A stretch of 64,000 nucleotides of DNA, from assembly GCA_047495785.1 (NCBI GenBank), contig JBLDXI010000105.1:87579-151578 (forward strand), in the 5' to 3' direction. The stretch is from Lepidodermella squamata (taxonomy: Eukaryota > Gastrotricha). This document shows positions 12,142 through 23,400 of this stretch, in pieces (the stretch's first letter is position 1; every line of letters begins with the position of its first letter). The translations under genes were made by a program, and so were the position numbers. A model generated the notes under the pieces. That model was not told where the DNA came from. It was given only the letters and a program-made list of their open reading frames with translations, and made no database searches.

Positions 12142-13009
12142 AATGCATTGAAATGTGGGCATTTTGAAACTTGACTTTTGGGGTGTTATGGACCGATCCA
12201 CGTTGCTGTCACACTTTTCACTGAAATCAAAACTGTGGCGAGGCTACCAAAAGTATATATTTTCCTAAAGCTCAGGACTCAGAGCTATCCAAAAATAAAA
12301 AGAGCTTGGTTCATATCGCCCATTTAACATGTTCTCTCATGAAGATCTCTTTATAACTAAATCAAGTACGGAGAATTGAAAAATCAATATTAGAAGCTTC
12401 CAGCTATTACGGCCAGAGATCGAGAGAGTTCACCAAGATGACCTAAGATTACTCCTGAGGGGGTCCTAAGGCGTCGGAAGGGCAAACAGTCAATTTTTCT
12501 GACATATTTTCTTTTCAACGTTTTCTAGGTAAGTCGACCAGGCTGAATCCAGCGCAATTTACAGAATTTGTTCCAGCATTCATAGTTTTTCATCTACAAC
12601 ATAGAGAACGCTAGGGCGACGCCGCGGCGCGCTCGTTGCCCAACGAACGAACAAAAAACCCGTTGCTAATGTAAACAAAATATTTTTCAAAATTCTAATT
12701 TCTCTAATATTTTAATATTTTAATTTGTATTTAAATAAAAAATTAATTCACTGCGAAAACCAGAAGGAACGACGCGAAATTTGAATTTCTCGTCGTTTCC
12801 GTTCGCGGCCGTTTTACTCCGGGAATTCCAAATGTGCCTTTCGACAAGACGCATACGCTGTATTCATTGTATTTCAGCTAAACTACGAGCACTAAATTGT
12901 TTCATCCCGGAGTCATAGCATGTTGTGCATGGTCGCACGTTGTCCTTCGTTATCCAGCTTTAAGTTTAGGTGCATCGCATGCCGTATCTTATTGCCGTCT
13001 TGAACAGTT
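12142..13009. other. Gene-free stretch
   Basis: No coding exon was found. Near 12395-12500 there is weak similarity to 60320-60430 (AGAAGCTT.CAG.TATTACGG, GGGCAAAC), possibly an old dispersed repeat. Around 12610-12660 a short GC-rich CGCGGCG block interrupts AT-rich DNA. Confidence 0.3.
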
Positions 13010-13280
13010 AACTAATGGGAGAACATGACCGTCCCATACGCCATACGCAATTATAGCTGCGGACCTCAGTGCATAAAGCAATCAAATATTGTTAGTGAAT
13101 AGTTCATCTGTAAAATCTGCGTTAAGTTATGGACGGCGCAGGACACAGGACACAGATCGATATTATAGGACATGCGCTGCTGTATCTAGTCTCATAATCA
13201 TATTACTGAAATTCTGAGATTTTGTTTTTCTGAAACATCAAATAGCTCACGATCAACGCAGTAACAGGCTTTTGTTATTA
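13010..13280 (+). repeat. Dispersed repeat, copy 2 (upstream of receptor E)
   Basis: Same ordered blocks as 7240-7480, including ATCTGCGTTAA, ATCGATATTA and TCTAGTCTCATAATC. It precedes receptor E as copy 1 precedes receptor D. Confidence 0.65.
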
Positions 13281-13336
13281 GAGAAAAAAATGACTAGAGT
13301 AAGCAGTAAGCCTCTCTTTTCTCAAAACGGATACCG

Positions 13337-13716
13337 TAATTTTCAGTATAAGGGCCGCACCTGAATAATCGCCGCAAAATCACCCTTAATACTAACTTTG
13401 GATGTTAATAAGGGCCGTACTAGTTTAATCACCGCACGGTTCAAGCGATTAGTTCTCAGTGACCTTAATAAGCCGTCCGCTGACGCCCTTCATAGACTCC
13501 AGAAACCCTCTCGAGTACGCTAACAGATTAAAATCCTCTTAGACCTTAGGTGAGTCTGAAAGTGACCAAATATCGCGTGATCCCTATTTAATGCATACGC
13601 CTATAAAATCGAATAATTGGGAGAAATAAGGGCCGCTCCCGATTTATCGCCGCAATTTTGACTGATTTCTCGAAAAACAGGAAAATTACTCGCCGCGGCC
13701 TTTATACTGAAAATTA
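13337..13716. mobile_element. MITE with 22-base inverted ends and internal GGGCCG iterations
   Basis: TAATTTTCAGTATAA(G/A)GGCCGC at 13337-13358 is mirrored at 13695-13716. Inside, variants of AAGGGCCG...ATCGCCGCA recur at least three times. No protein is encoded. To its left, AGAGAAAAAAATGACTAGAG (13285) resembles the end of the hAT-like element at 22246, so a second element may abut it. Confidence 0.6.
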
Positions 13717-14101
13717 TCTCCGTTTTAAACTGTGCGCTTTAAACTGTGGTGCGCTTTAAACTGTCAAGAAATGGATGAAATATCGCGAATGTGAAACCAC
13801 TTTCCCTTTCTAAAGCAAATTTCCATCAAAAAGAGGAAATATATATCTTAGTTCTGCGGTATCATGTTTTTCGATTGCATCCCCGAGGGTAAATCAAAAT
13901 CAATCAAATCAAAATGCTTTTCCCCCATATTCTATTATTTCATATCTAAATCAGTGAAAATAGGGTCTAATTCAAATCAAATCCAAAGCACTGAATTGAA
14001 GTCATAATTTACTTACAATAAAAGGCAAATAAACATTTCGCTAATCTAGGAATTAATAATCTTTACTCTGAACTTGATTCAGAAAGTTTTTAGAATTTTA
14101 A

Positions 14102-15631
14102 ATGAAATCTTTTAGGGCTGATGATGGAGATGACGTGGCCGCGTTTTTCCCTCGCGAAGTCAAGCCGATTCAGTGCCGGTGCAAAGTTTGCGGTCTTGAA
14201 GCAAAGAAACGTCCGAGTTACCAGCCGCGAGCCTGTGCTGCTTGCGAGAAGTTCTTCAGGCGAAGCGTCGAGCATTGGCAATCACTGGAGTGCAACCATA
14301 CCTCCGCTAATGCAGGCGAGCCACCGACTAGCAGGGACATGCGACGTAGCATGTGCAAGAAATGCCGATTTGACAGATGCATTCGGGTTGGCATGAGAAG
14401 TGAGTTCACACTAGGCCCATTAGGGCCAAGTCAACAAGATCAATGAACCGTGGCATGAACTTTTCTAGTTAGCAAGGTCCCAAATTTGAAGAGCCAAACT
14501 TAGGAACAGCAGAGAGCTGTGAGCATAAGCATTTATTCCACTTGGAAATAGGCTTGATAGGTGTATTTGATATAATCCTAACTCAACTGTCTTCGAGCTA
14601 GTTTCCTGTTTTCTAATAAATGTTCACACTCAAGGTAAATTCTTGGTGCATCCATCGAAAGAAACACCGAAACTGGAGATAGATATGGACCCATCGTCTT
14701 CAGCAGCTTCGATGGTAGAAGATACGCTGCAGAGAGCAATCGACGTTCAACTGCTGATTCACGGCCTAGATCACGTATTTTGAACGCTAATCGCAATTAG
14801 GAGCATTCAAGTACCATATATATTCTATTTGATAGCTACCATTGAGGAAAACCTATGTTAACGATAGCTTCTGCGACCCTGAGGTCATTAAAAAGCTTGT
14901 TTTCAACCACATTGTCGATTATAGACGACTCGGCGGAATTATTTGCCACCAAATGCAAGGTAATGATTCAAAGCCGTGAACGTGAATCTATTTTAAAACC
15001 GGATTTTTTAGAACGTTTCAAGCTGACCGAATCTGATGTGCAATCTCTGGGGATGCGCAACTGGAAGAACATTGTACTGGCCCATTCAGCTCTACCGAGC
15101 AACAGTGGCTGTCTTTCAGCTAATTCAAGTCTTCTGCCCAGTTTCTTTTTCAATTACCCGGAAACCTTAGTACTATTAGTAGTTACTCGAAATTTTTCAT
15201 GAAAAGTTAATGCTTACTTTTCAGCCGGCCAGAGCTGCCGAAGGCAAAGTATCAGCCGCAATGAATGAATGGAACCCGAGCCTCATCGAAACAGCTCTTT
15301 TCACTTGCCGCCTGTTTCTTCGAGGTATGAGAATTGCCAGAGCAAATTTGAAATAACAACTTCAGTGCGATTCGCAGGTGCCGGCAATTGTGCAGCGAGG
15401 AAGCGTGTCGAAATAGCTTTTGCCACCATGTGCTACAAGCTGCACGGCTCCAGAGCGGCGAAAGTCATGTGCGACGTTTCCACTATAGAAAGTCTGGTCG
15501 ACATGGAATCGCGAGTTCTCAATGATTGCGGTGTTGCGGTTATGAAAAGACTCGAAGCTTCGTCCGAGTCTGAAGAATTGGCTCTTAGCATCAGGTCAAC
15601 CCTTGAAAGTGAACATTATGAAATCAAGTAA
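14102..15631 (+). CDS. Nuclear-receptor-like protein, copy E (six exons, intact)
   Basis: Exons 14102-14399, 14635-14774, 14836-14959, 15012-15169, 15225-15324 and 15378-15631 give 357 residues. The DNA-binding domain reads CKVCGL, CAACEKFFRRSVEHWQ, C-N-H, CKKCRFDRCIRVGMRS. Exon 4 carries ERFKLTESDV..LGMRNW. Exon 2 is one codon shorter than in copies A, B and D, and exon 6 lacks about six codons after GAGNC. It is the most compact copy: introns 2-5 are only 52-61 bases, which shows the ancestral intron size. It is closest to copy D, in agreement with the shared upstream repeat. Probable nuclear transcription factor; ligand unknown. Confidence 0.88.
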
Positions 15632-15756
15632 TTGTGACTCGATAAAAAATGTTTTCCTCATTGTGTATTTTATATTTCAGGCTGCTATAAAAAGTAGCAT
15701 AATGGCTGCAAGCCAACATTTTGACGCCCTGTTTAAACGCTAATTTTACATCACAT

Positions 15757-16266
15757 TGTTAGGGCCCGAGCCCGAATTCGGCCCGTACGCGCTTCGGCCG
15801 GCCTGTACGCCGACGGGTAACATTGATTTGCCGCAACGCGTTCGGCCGGTATAAAACATGCCCGTTTGCGACGTGTACTGTGAATTTAACAAATTCGAGT
15901 GAATCGGCCAGGGTGGCAGCCCGAGCACGCCGGAGAACAATGGGAACCATAGTGCCGCTTTTGTTCAGAGCCGTACTCGGGCCGCCGGGCTTGGGTCATC
16001 CTACAACCACGCCCACCCCGGCAATTTTACAAAGTCCCAGCCCGAGCCCGACGGCCCGATCCCAGAGGCCAGTGCGCGAAGTACGGGGGGAATGAGGGGT
16101 GTCGTACCCCCCAGTTCGCAAGGCCAAAAAGGAAAATCCCCCAAACAACCCTTTGGGCTCAAAAATACCCCCACCTGGCGCATTTCAGACCAACCCGAGC
16201 GCGGAGTGTTAAAGTGCAGTTACACGACCGCGTTCGGGCCGAATTCGGGCTCGGGCCCCAACAACA
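15757..16266. mobile_element. GC-rich foldback element
   Basis: AGGGCCCGAGCCCGAATTCG at the left end (from about 15762) is mirrored by CGAATTCGGGCTCGGGCCCC at the right end (to 16258). The interior is much richer in G and C than its surroundings and repeats GCCCG words. The open frames crossing it have no recognisable similarity and are probably compositional. It looks like a transferred or non-autonomous element; no target duplication is clear. Confidence 0.55.
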
Positions 16267-16564
16267 TTACCCCTAATACAACAATCAAAAGCTGTTACTC
16301 GGTTTTGGAGAACTAATTGCTGACAATCTAGTCCGGTCAGCTTGTTGAACGATCTAGCTATCGAGATTGGATTCTCAGCAAGTAGTTAAGAAACCAACGA
16401 CTTCTTTTATTTGGAATGCAAAATAATAAAATTATTGACAGATATTATTTGTCCAGACGGCTTTTCTGGACATTACCCGTTGCAAAAAGACGTCTCAGAC
16501 CCCTCGCTTATATTCAGTCTGGACAGTTATTTTGGAAATTAATTAAATATCAGGTAGCACGGTA

Positions 16565-17882
16565 TCAAGTGTTGAACGTAAGTTTGACGACGACGCGATC
16601 ATTTTCGCTTATTTCGCCCAACCGCCGCCTCTCCGAAACGGCGGCTCCACTCTGGTCGAGTAAGTTCGATTCTACGGCGAGCAGCCGCTCGATAGTTTTC
16701 ACCTGCGTCACCGACTGGTCAGGATTCTCCCTGAATCGCCGTGAGCATATCAGAGAAAACGCTGTATCAACTCGCCGCTTTAGATAACGAGACTGCAGGC
16801 TGTATGTCTCATCATCTACGACTTCAAAATAAGGAACAAACTTAAGATTGCTGAGACTGTTATTTTAATACAGTTGGAAACTTACTTCTCAGGAAGATTC
16901 GAAGCATCAAAACCGCTATTTCAGGTAGTGTAGGGTTCCATTTACTGATTTCAAAGGAAACTTCATCCTCAGCTTCAGCAGCGCACTGAAATAAGTATAT
17001 TTCTAGATAGTATAGGGAAATAAAAAAGGAAAACTGACCCGCATCTCCGGATTGAGGTTCAGGAAATGCGCCAAATTATCAGGCCCTACTAAAACACTGC
17101 CTGTAGTCGACGGCAGAGCTGAATAGGCCAAGGTTATCGGCTTCCAGCCTCCACGCATCATTGCAGCGACTTCTCTTTCTGGTATCTGAAATGAATCTAA
17201 GGGACACGGGGTTTAATTGCCAGGAATCGAAAGAAAACATACCTTTCAGGAAAGACGTGAATTCAAGCCCAATACGCAAAATTTCGCTGATATTTTGCAT
17301 TAAAATTCGCGAGAACGTATGTGGGTTGTACATATCTTCAACGCTGATGTTCTTCCTCAACGGGAGCTACAAATTAGGATAAAAAGCTCTGTCACAATGA
17401 AAACCCCGAGGCTCACAAATTCAAGCTGGTGAAGATGAGTTTGCGCCGTTATTGCCAATCGAATGATGTTCTCAACGTCCTCTCCGTTGTAAACAGTTGG
17501 GTTGTCTATCAGCGAGCAGTCACTGCTCGAGACTGAATCCAGAGATTGGTTCTCAGATTCCATCGAATGGCGTGCCATATATTTGCCTAAAATCAGAATA
17601 AAATAGTTTAAGAAGTTCTCTTTTGCGCGATTACTCACTTTTCATGCCTGCGCGAACGCATGCATCGAATCGGCATTTCGAACAATCATACTTGTGCAAC
17701 TTCGGCTTCGATTTTGCCGTTGCAGCAGCGTCATGGTTGCATCTCAGCCGCTGCCAGTTCTCACAGTTGCGGCGGAAAAATTTCTGGCAAGCCGCACAGG
17801 TTCGGGGTTGAAAAGTAGGGCGGGGAGACACAGCGCAGTCGCACACTTTGCACTTTGCAGAGGACGACACTGAGGATTTCAT
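16565..17882 (-). CDS. Nuclear-receptor-like protein, copy F (six exons, intact)
   Basis: Minus-strand exons 17882-17639, 17586-17417, 17366-17243, 17196-17039, 16985-16886 and 16815-16565 join to 348 residues. Exon 1: CKVCDC, CAACQKFFRRNCENWQ, C-N-H, CSKCRFDACVRAGMKS. Exon 2 (170 bases) is longer than in copies A-E and shares NPT(V/I)YNGEDVEN with copy G. Exons 3-5 keep the 124/158/100 lengths. The acceptors of exons 4 and 6 were placed upstream of the nearest AG, because only those keep frame with DSFQIPE..V...M...W and YLKRRVDTAF. It is the sister of copy G. Probable nuclear transcription factor; ligand unknown. Confidence 0.85.
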
Positions 17883-18011
17883 CTCTTAAAAAATGAAGCG
17901 ATGCTAGGATATGAGGGCAGATGGACTTGATGAATGGCGGCTTTATAGAACATAAAATACTTGGCTAGAAATACGAGGTGTGTGTACGTGCTGCATTCAT
18001 CAAGTATTTTG

Positions 18012-18033
18012 TAAGCTTAATCGATTTTGACAG
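18012..18033 (-). promoter_or_regulatory. Conserved AATCGAT/GACAG upstream motif, gene F
   Basis: AAGCTTAATCGATTTTGACA lies 130 bases upstream of the copy F start and matches the CCTAATCGAT(T/A)ACGACAG text before copies B and C. Copy G has AATCGATAAATAAG about 110 bases upstream of its own start. Confidence 0.35.
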
Positions 18034-18866
18034 ATTATTCATTAATGCTTTGCGACTAGGTACGAAAACGCTGCAGGCTAAATGACAGTTTGCTGCGTTT
18101 TTTACACGCTAGAAACACGAGAGTTTGATCAATATCGATTGCGGACATTGGACGTCGGACGTTGAGGGCGTCAGGAGCATGTAGTGATTCTTTTTTATTT
18201 TAGTTGATGTACGTCGAAGTGAGATGGGAGAATGATAAACCTTAATTGGCAATGTCGCCATTTCAGAAAATTGCAGAGTTCCGAGGGAAGTTGGAAGACA
18301 TCCCCTTGGCACTCAAGAATTTGAAAGCTACAAATGCTCGATTTACCCCTCCCCCTCCACTCTGAGAAAAGTATCGAGTCGTATCTCTGATGAAAAACAT
18401 TTTTTACCTCTATACAGCTGTTTAAAATAAGCAACTGGAACTACTTTGGGAGGTTTATGAAGCCTCATTTAGAGGGAAGTTTGTTTGGGAAATCAAACTA
18501 TTAAAATTTATATTGTAGTACGGCCATCAATGCACGTATAGAGCACGTGCCAATATACGCACTAGTTCATTCATTAAATTCTGCGTAAAAAAAAGAGGAT
18601 TTCTACAGCCTGATTTCACGACGCTGATCATTTCCTTATATGTATTGATCATGTATTGATTCAATATTTCGCATAGCTAGGAGTAATTGAAGGAGACCTC
18701 CTACACGGAGTGTGCTAGAGTTTCTCCGCATTTCATGTTCTTCAGGTATCAAGAAGAAGGCCCATATATTTATTTTATTGCATTCAGTTATCTCGCTTCG
18801 GCGGATCAATTTTTGAAACAATCAGCAACAAAGGGGTTTGCACATATCGAAAACATGAGGCAGTGG
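18034..18866. other. Gene-free stretch
   Basis: No exon, inverted repeat or RNA gene was recognised between receptor F and the Ly6-like gene. Confidence 0.35.
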
Positions 18867-19729
18867 TCATCTAAAGTGAAACTGTGAAGCGAGGAAATGT
18901 ATGCCAAGTAAAGCGATGGCTGTTTGAAGCCTGGACCCATGTGATGAACTTGAGGCGTTGCAGTAGGACCGCGAGCAGCAATATGTGCGAATCGTGAAGC
19001 CGCCGCTGTAAGATATCGCCACTTCCTTCTCCTCGCAATTCACTGCACAGTTGTAAGCCTTTGTCACCAGGCCGCTCAAAGCGATTCGAGATTCCATTTT
19101 CTAAGATAACGATATGATATGTTAGCTGTTAGCCTTTAATTTGATTCGGATTGATTCGGGGTCAGCGTCATTCGACATTAAATTTTCGGCTTTGCGGCTC
19201 GACCATGCTTCGGATCTATACGAATAGTAAGCTAAACGATTTCCCGTCATTCAAAGTTTTTTTCTTTAGATGCTTATGAAATTTGAGCGGATGCTGTAAC
19301 TTTGAAAAATTGAAAATTTAGCGGATTTGACGAAAATCGCCACGTGGACTAGGCGTACTACGGTCTGAAAATTGGGAGCTAAAAATACCCGAAAGTTTAC
19401 ACCCTATGTACACCCTAAGTTTACACACAAAATTGAAAATATGTAATGTCCAGCGTAATATGTAATTAATGGGATAATTATTCAGCGTAATTCACGAAAT
19501 TAACGAAATCACTTGAACCAAATCAGCGCTTCGTCCTTACCGAACAATATCCCGTAGTAGTGCATGTTGTCTGAATGTATCCTGGTTCGCCGGTGCCAAC
19601 ATAACACGAGATAGTCGAATAAGTTGCTAATTTCAGAGTTAAAATGATTTCATATGAGTGACACAAACCTCAAAACTTACAAGCGACGTTAAAAGTTATC
19701 GAAGTCCACAATATCCGATAGACTAACAT
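18867..19729 (-). CDS. Ly6/three-finger-domain GPI-type surface protein (three exons)
   Basis: Minus-strand exons 19729-19681, 19626-19541 and 19100-18867 join in frame to 122 residues. The start codon opens a hydrophobic signal peptide (MLVYRILWTSITFNVAS). The mature part has eight cysteines in the Ly6/uPAR order: ISCYVG, TTC, GYCSK, YNC, VNC, then YCCSRSYCN, the diagnostic CC....CN ending. A hydrophobic tail (ALLGIHFLASQF) fits a GPI-attachment signal. Such proteins sit on the outer plasma membrane and usually modulate receptors or channels; the partner here is unknown. The two upstream exons are small and were found by splice-phase matching. It lies between receptor F and the mosaic discoidin gene, all on the minus strand. 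Confidence 0.75.
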
Positions 19730-19924
19730 CGATATGTTTGATTTCCTAAACGATAACCTGAAATGAAGAATATTCCAAGTAATCAAGAAAATCACTGTTT
19801 ACTCGAGGCTAGCGATCGTCATTCAACAACTCAATTCTTCCCAGCTCAAATTTACTTGGGTAACACAAGAGCTAATTTATCAATCATGCAAAATGTGGTA
19901 GTAGCAGAGCCGCATGCAGTAACG

Positions 19925-20113
19925 TTAGTAAATTCGTTCCGCATTACCTGGTGGGGCTTCATCAACAACGCTTTTATTGCCAAATACTACTGCATTCGTC
20001 GTTTTAAACCAATAAATTTGGCTTAGCCTTTTCTCTGCATGCTGTAGGAAAGAATTTCCGGCTCTGAAAGTTCGCTCAAGTGCCGCCGGCGGAAACACTC
20101 GAATATAACCGCA
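19925..20113 (-). pseudogene. hAT transposase C-terminal remnant
   Basis: The minus-strand translation FCGYIRVFPPAALERTFRAG, then QHAEKRLSQIY and VVFGNKSVVDE resembles the hAT dimerisation region (pattern: P.AS.ERVFS.AG...RRNRL...F.NKN). An in-frame stop precedes it and a TAA ends it. No other part of a transposase is visible nearby, so this is a fossil. It could be the trace of an autonomous relative of the hAT-like elements at 0.2 and 22.2 kb. Confidence 0.45.
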
Positions 20114-20471
20114 GAATTAGTTATTTTTCTCGCTGTGATTATTTCACTCACCACTGCTATACTGAGCCGTTTACGAAGAACACGCTATAGAAAATAATGC
20201 ATTCATTTATTACGCGCGTGCTGATCAGCATCGAATAGCGTGATTGACATGACAAGACGCGACAAGACTAAGCGATTTTTATTAAATTGCTCATTAAATT
20301 GCCAGGCGTGAAGAGTGGGCCAAAATGAACATTCAAGTTTCAGTTTCACCAATCAAACGAAAAAACACAGTCTTGCGAACTCAAAATGATTGTAAGATAG
20401 AAAAGACATTATGATTCACCGAAATCGAGCCATTATTCTGTTAAATAATCTTCAGCAAACAATTTGAACGT

Positions 20472-23400
20472 TCAAAAAACCATGAAGCGTGAAATTTGAA
20501 TTGTAGAAGTGCCTTCTTTTTCTACGCTGACGTATCGGCCACTCAACGGTGGGGTGCAATGGAAAGTCAGCGCTTGTCCCTGAACTAAAGCCACGCGGTT
20601 TCCCTCAAGCCAAAAGTCGCAAACAGGATTTGATTGAAGATTGCTACTCGTTGAGGTTCCAACTCGGATCGTCAGCTGGCAGCTACCGGGGTTTGAATCG
20701 ACGACCCATGAACCGCTTTGTTGAGTGACCACAACAACCTTGCCGACGGAATACGACACGCCGAGATCGACCAGAAGCCAGCCAGTCGTCAACGATGCTC
20801 CGACACTATTAGGACCAGGGGTGGTCAGAGCCATAAGAGTTGTAGCCGGAATCGATGAGATGTTAGTTGTTACACTTTTGAAACTTGCATAGTCTGTGCC
20901 GTTGTCGTAGTAAGCTCCGAATTGGCAGATCTCAAGCGTCGAACCAGCAGTGGCACCAACGATAGTTAGAAACCTACCAATTATAGCGCCATTCTCGCAC
21001 ATGAGTTGAGCTCGTCTGCCATTCGGGATCCCGCCTAACTGAGAGCACTGAGTCTGTGCGTCCGCGTCTGAAGATGAGTTGGGGCGAGTCGAGCCTAGGC
21101 GTACAGAAACTCTTCCAACAGGAGGTGTGAGGATCGAGGCGTATTTGTTTGCTGATGTAGGGGCAGAGCAGCCTTTGAATCCGAATCGGCCATAAGGAGC
21201 CACATTGAAGTCGTCAATAACCAGTCGAACCGCCATAGTCAGGAGAGGATATGGGCTCAAATAGGAAATGAAAGGATTTGGGTTGCTTGAAGCTGATGGG
21301 CCGTCGAAGATTCGAAGCCTCGACCCATTATGAGGCCAAACGTAACCTGTCCACATGATACCGTCCAAACTACCCATAAGGTGGTATTTCGTGATCCAGG
21401 ATGTTGAATCAACGCTGCATTGAACTATCACAGCCGATACGATTTTCATTACCGTGAACGTGATTTGATAGAAAGGCTGAGGATCGGTCAACAGAGGTCG
21501 GAAATCGACAGTGCTGCCGACGATGTAGGTTTGAGATTCAACAGCTGGTGTTTGGGTGCTGGATACCGTGACACTGCTGTTCTTCCCATCATTCAGCTCG
21601 GTCTTGCAGAAGAAATCTTTAGAAAAATCATTAAGTTTTCCCAATTCATAGAAACGAGATTCCTCACCTGGGCAACCACGGAGTAAAATCCGCATTCCGA
21701 CCCCGCCCACAGAAGTTAAAGGGTGTATTCTGACATATCTAGCTGAAATGTAAGGTCGAATTGCATTCCAAACGACATCATCACTGTTTTCGTTCCCAGT
21801 GAACACCTGCGTATCCATTCGAGAGAAATATTTGAAAATAATCGTTGTTAAAACGGGCTCACTTTGATGACGCTTGGTCTCGGCAATTCGTAGACCCACG
21901 AGTAGTAATTGAAAGGCGTTCCATATGACATTTTGAAACTTGTAACGTAGTAATCAGTAGAATAGTCCCCCTGGGTCGCAATTGAAGCTATTGTGGTCTC
22001 TTCTCCAAGATCGAGCATGAGAATCGGGCTTGAATCAGAGACAGCTGGCTGCCAACAGCAAGCAATCGACCCAGCTGTTGCCGCATTGCCGACCCATCGA
22101 TTTTGGAGACGGAACTGGTCGAATTTCACCCCGGCTGATGATACGAACACTGAACTTGGCGTAGCTGTAGCACGAGCTGTAAGGTCACTCTCGCAAACGT
22201 GACCTTGAACTAATTAAATAAATCATCATTTTAATGTGTTGCCAGCATAGAGAAAAAAATGACCAGAGTATGCACTCAAGCTAAAATTTTGATCTGCATT
22301 ATTATAGAATTGCTTTCTCAAAACGTATATCTCCGTTTTTCACCAAATTTTGCATGCCTATAGAACGCGAGCTGCTCTTACACGTGGTGTAAGATTTGTG
22401 GTGGGCAACTGCTGCTCAGTCTTGATCTCCTCAAAATAAATGAAAACATAGTGCAAACGAGGTTTTTGTATCGCAACAACGGTTGGGTTGCCCACCTCAA
22501 ATCTTATACCACATGAAAGAGCAGCTCGCGTTCTATAGGCATGCAAAATTTGGTGAAAAACGGAGATATACGTTTTGAGAAAGTCAACAATGAATAAAAA
22601 TGAAGATTTAGAAATTTTAGATTGATTGCTTACTCTGGTCATTTTTTTCTCTATGGTTGCCAGTTTTCAACTTTTTCAGAATTTTCAATTTGAAATTTTC
22701 ATGGTTTTATGATCATTTTTTGATCCGCCAAAATACCACCATGTCCGCCATCCGCCATAGTCTGATTGAAGTAACATGAAACCATCGAACTAATACTTTC
22801 TTTCCGCGAACCATTTTTACTGAAACCATCGGAACCATCGAAATATAATTATTATTCTATATTCATATTCATCGGAAATTCGTTAATATTTAAATATTAT
22901 TCCGATGGTTTAAGACATCGGAAATCAAGAATAATGAAACGAGTTGCGGGATGGCGGGAATGTATCATATTAGCGTCCAAATTGAAAATTAAGCATGACC
23001 ACGGCTAGCTCGGCCCTGCCAACGGCCTTGAACGCGAACGCTATCAGTTTGCTCTTCTTGTAGGATAGCGTCCACGGCAAGGCTTCGAGCAATCAAAATT
23101 TGTAGGGTAATTTGCTGAGGTTAGGATTCTCGCTAGAAATTAAAAAAATTTGGCGGAATCAATTTTGAATTTCTAGCATCTCTGTGCCAACTTAGATCGA
23201 TAAGGCTTCTCATGGACCCTTTGAGGTTACTTGTCTCTTGAGAAGGATGGGAGCCTCCTAGAATCGACCTTGACATCGAAATTCGTTCGAGTTGGAAATT
23301 AAAAATGAAGATGAAAAAGCTGAATTCAGATCTGAATGCTGAGCCTCTAGAACTGTTTTAAATTGAATATTTTCGGTGATATTTGTGAGGGAGTATCTTA

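Noticed and set aside
13887-13994. Second hAT-like element of the GATTTGATTT type
   Set aside because: CAAATC words and a right-end-like AATCCAAAGCACTG are present, but no left end or target duplication was found.
15746-16316. GC-rich open frames as genes
   Set aside because: They overlap on both strands within an inverted-repeat element and show no recognisable domain; this is expected from high GC content.
21617-21667. 51-base in-frame stretch as certain coding sequence of the mosaic gene
   Set aside because: It begins GTGAGG and ends CTAAAG after a domain-closing GCPG, so it is at least as likely a short intron; left undecided.
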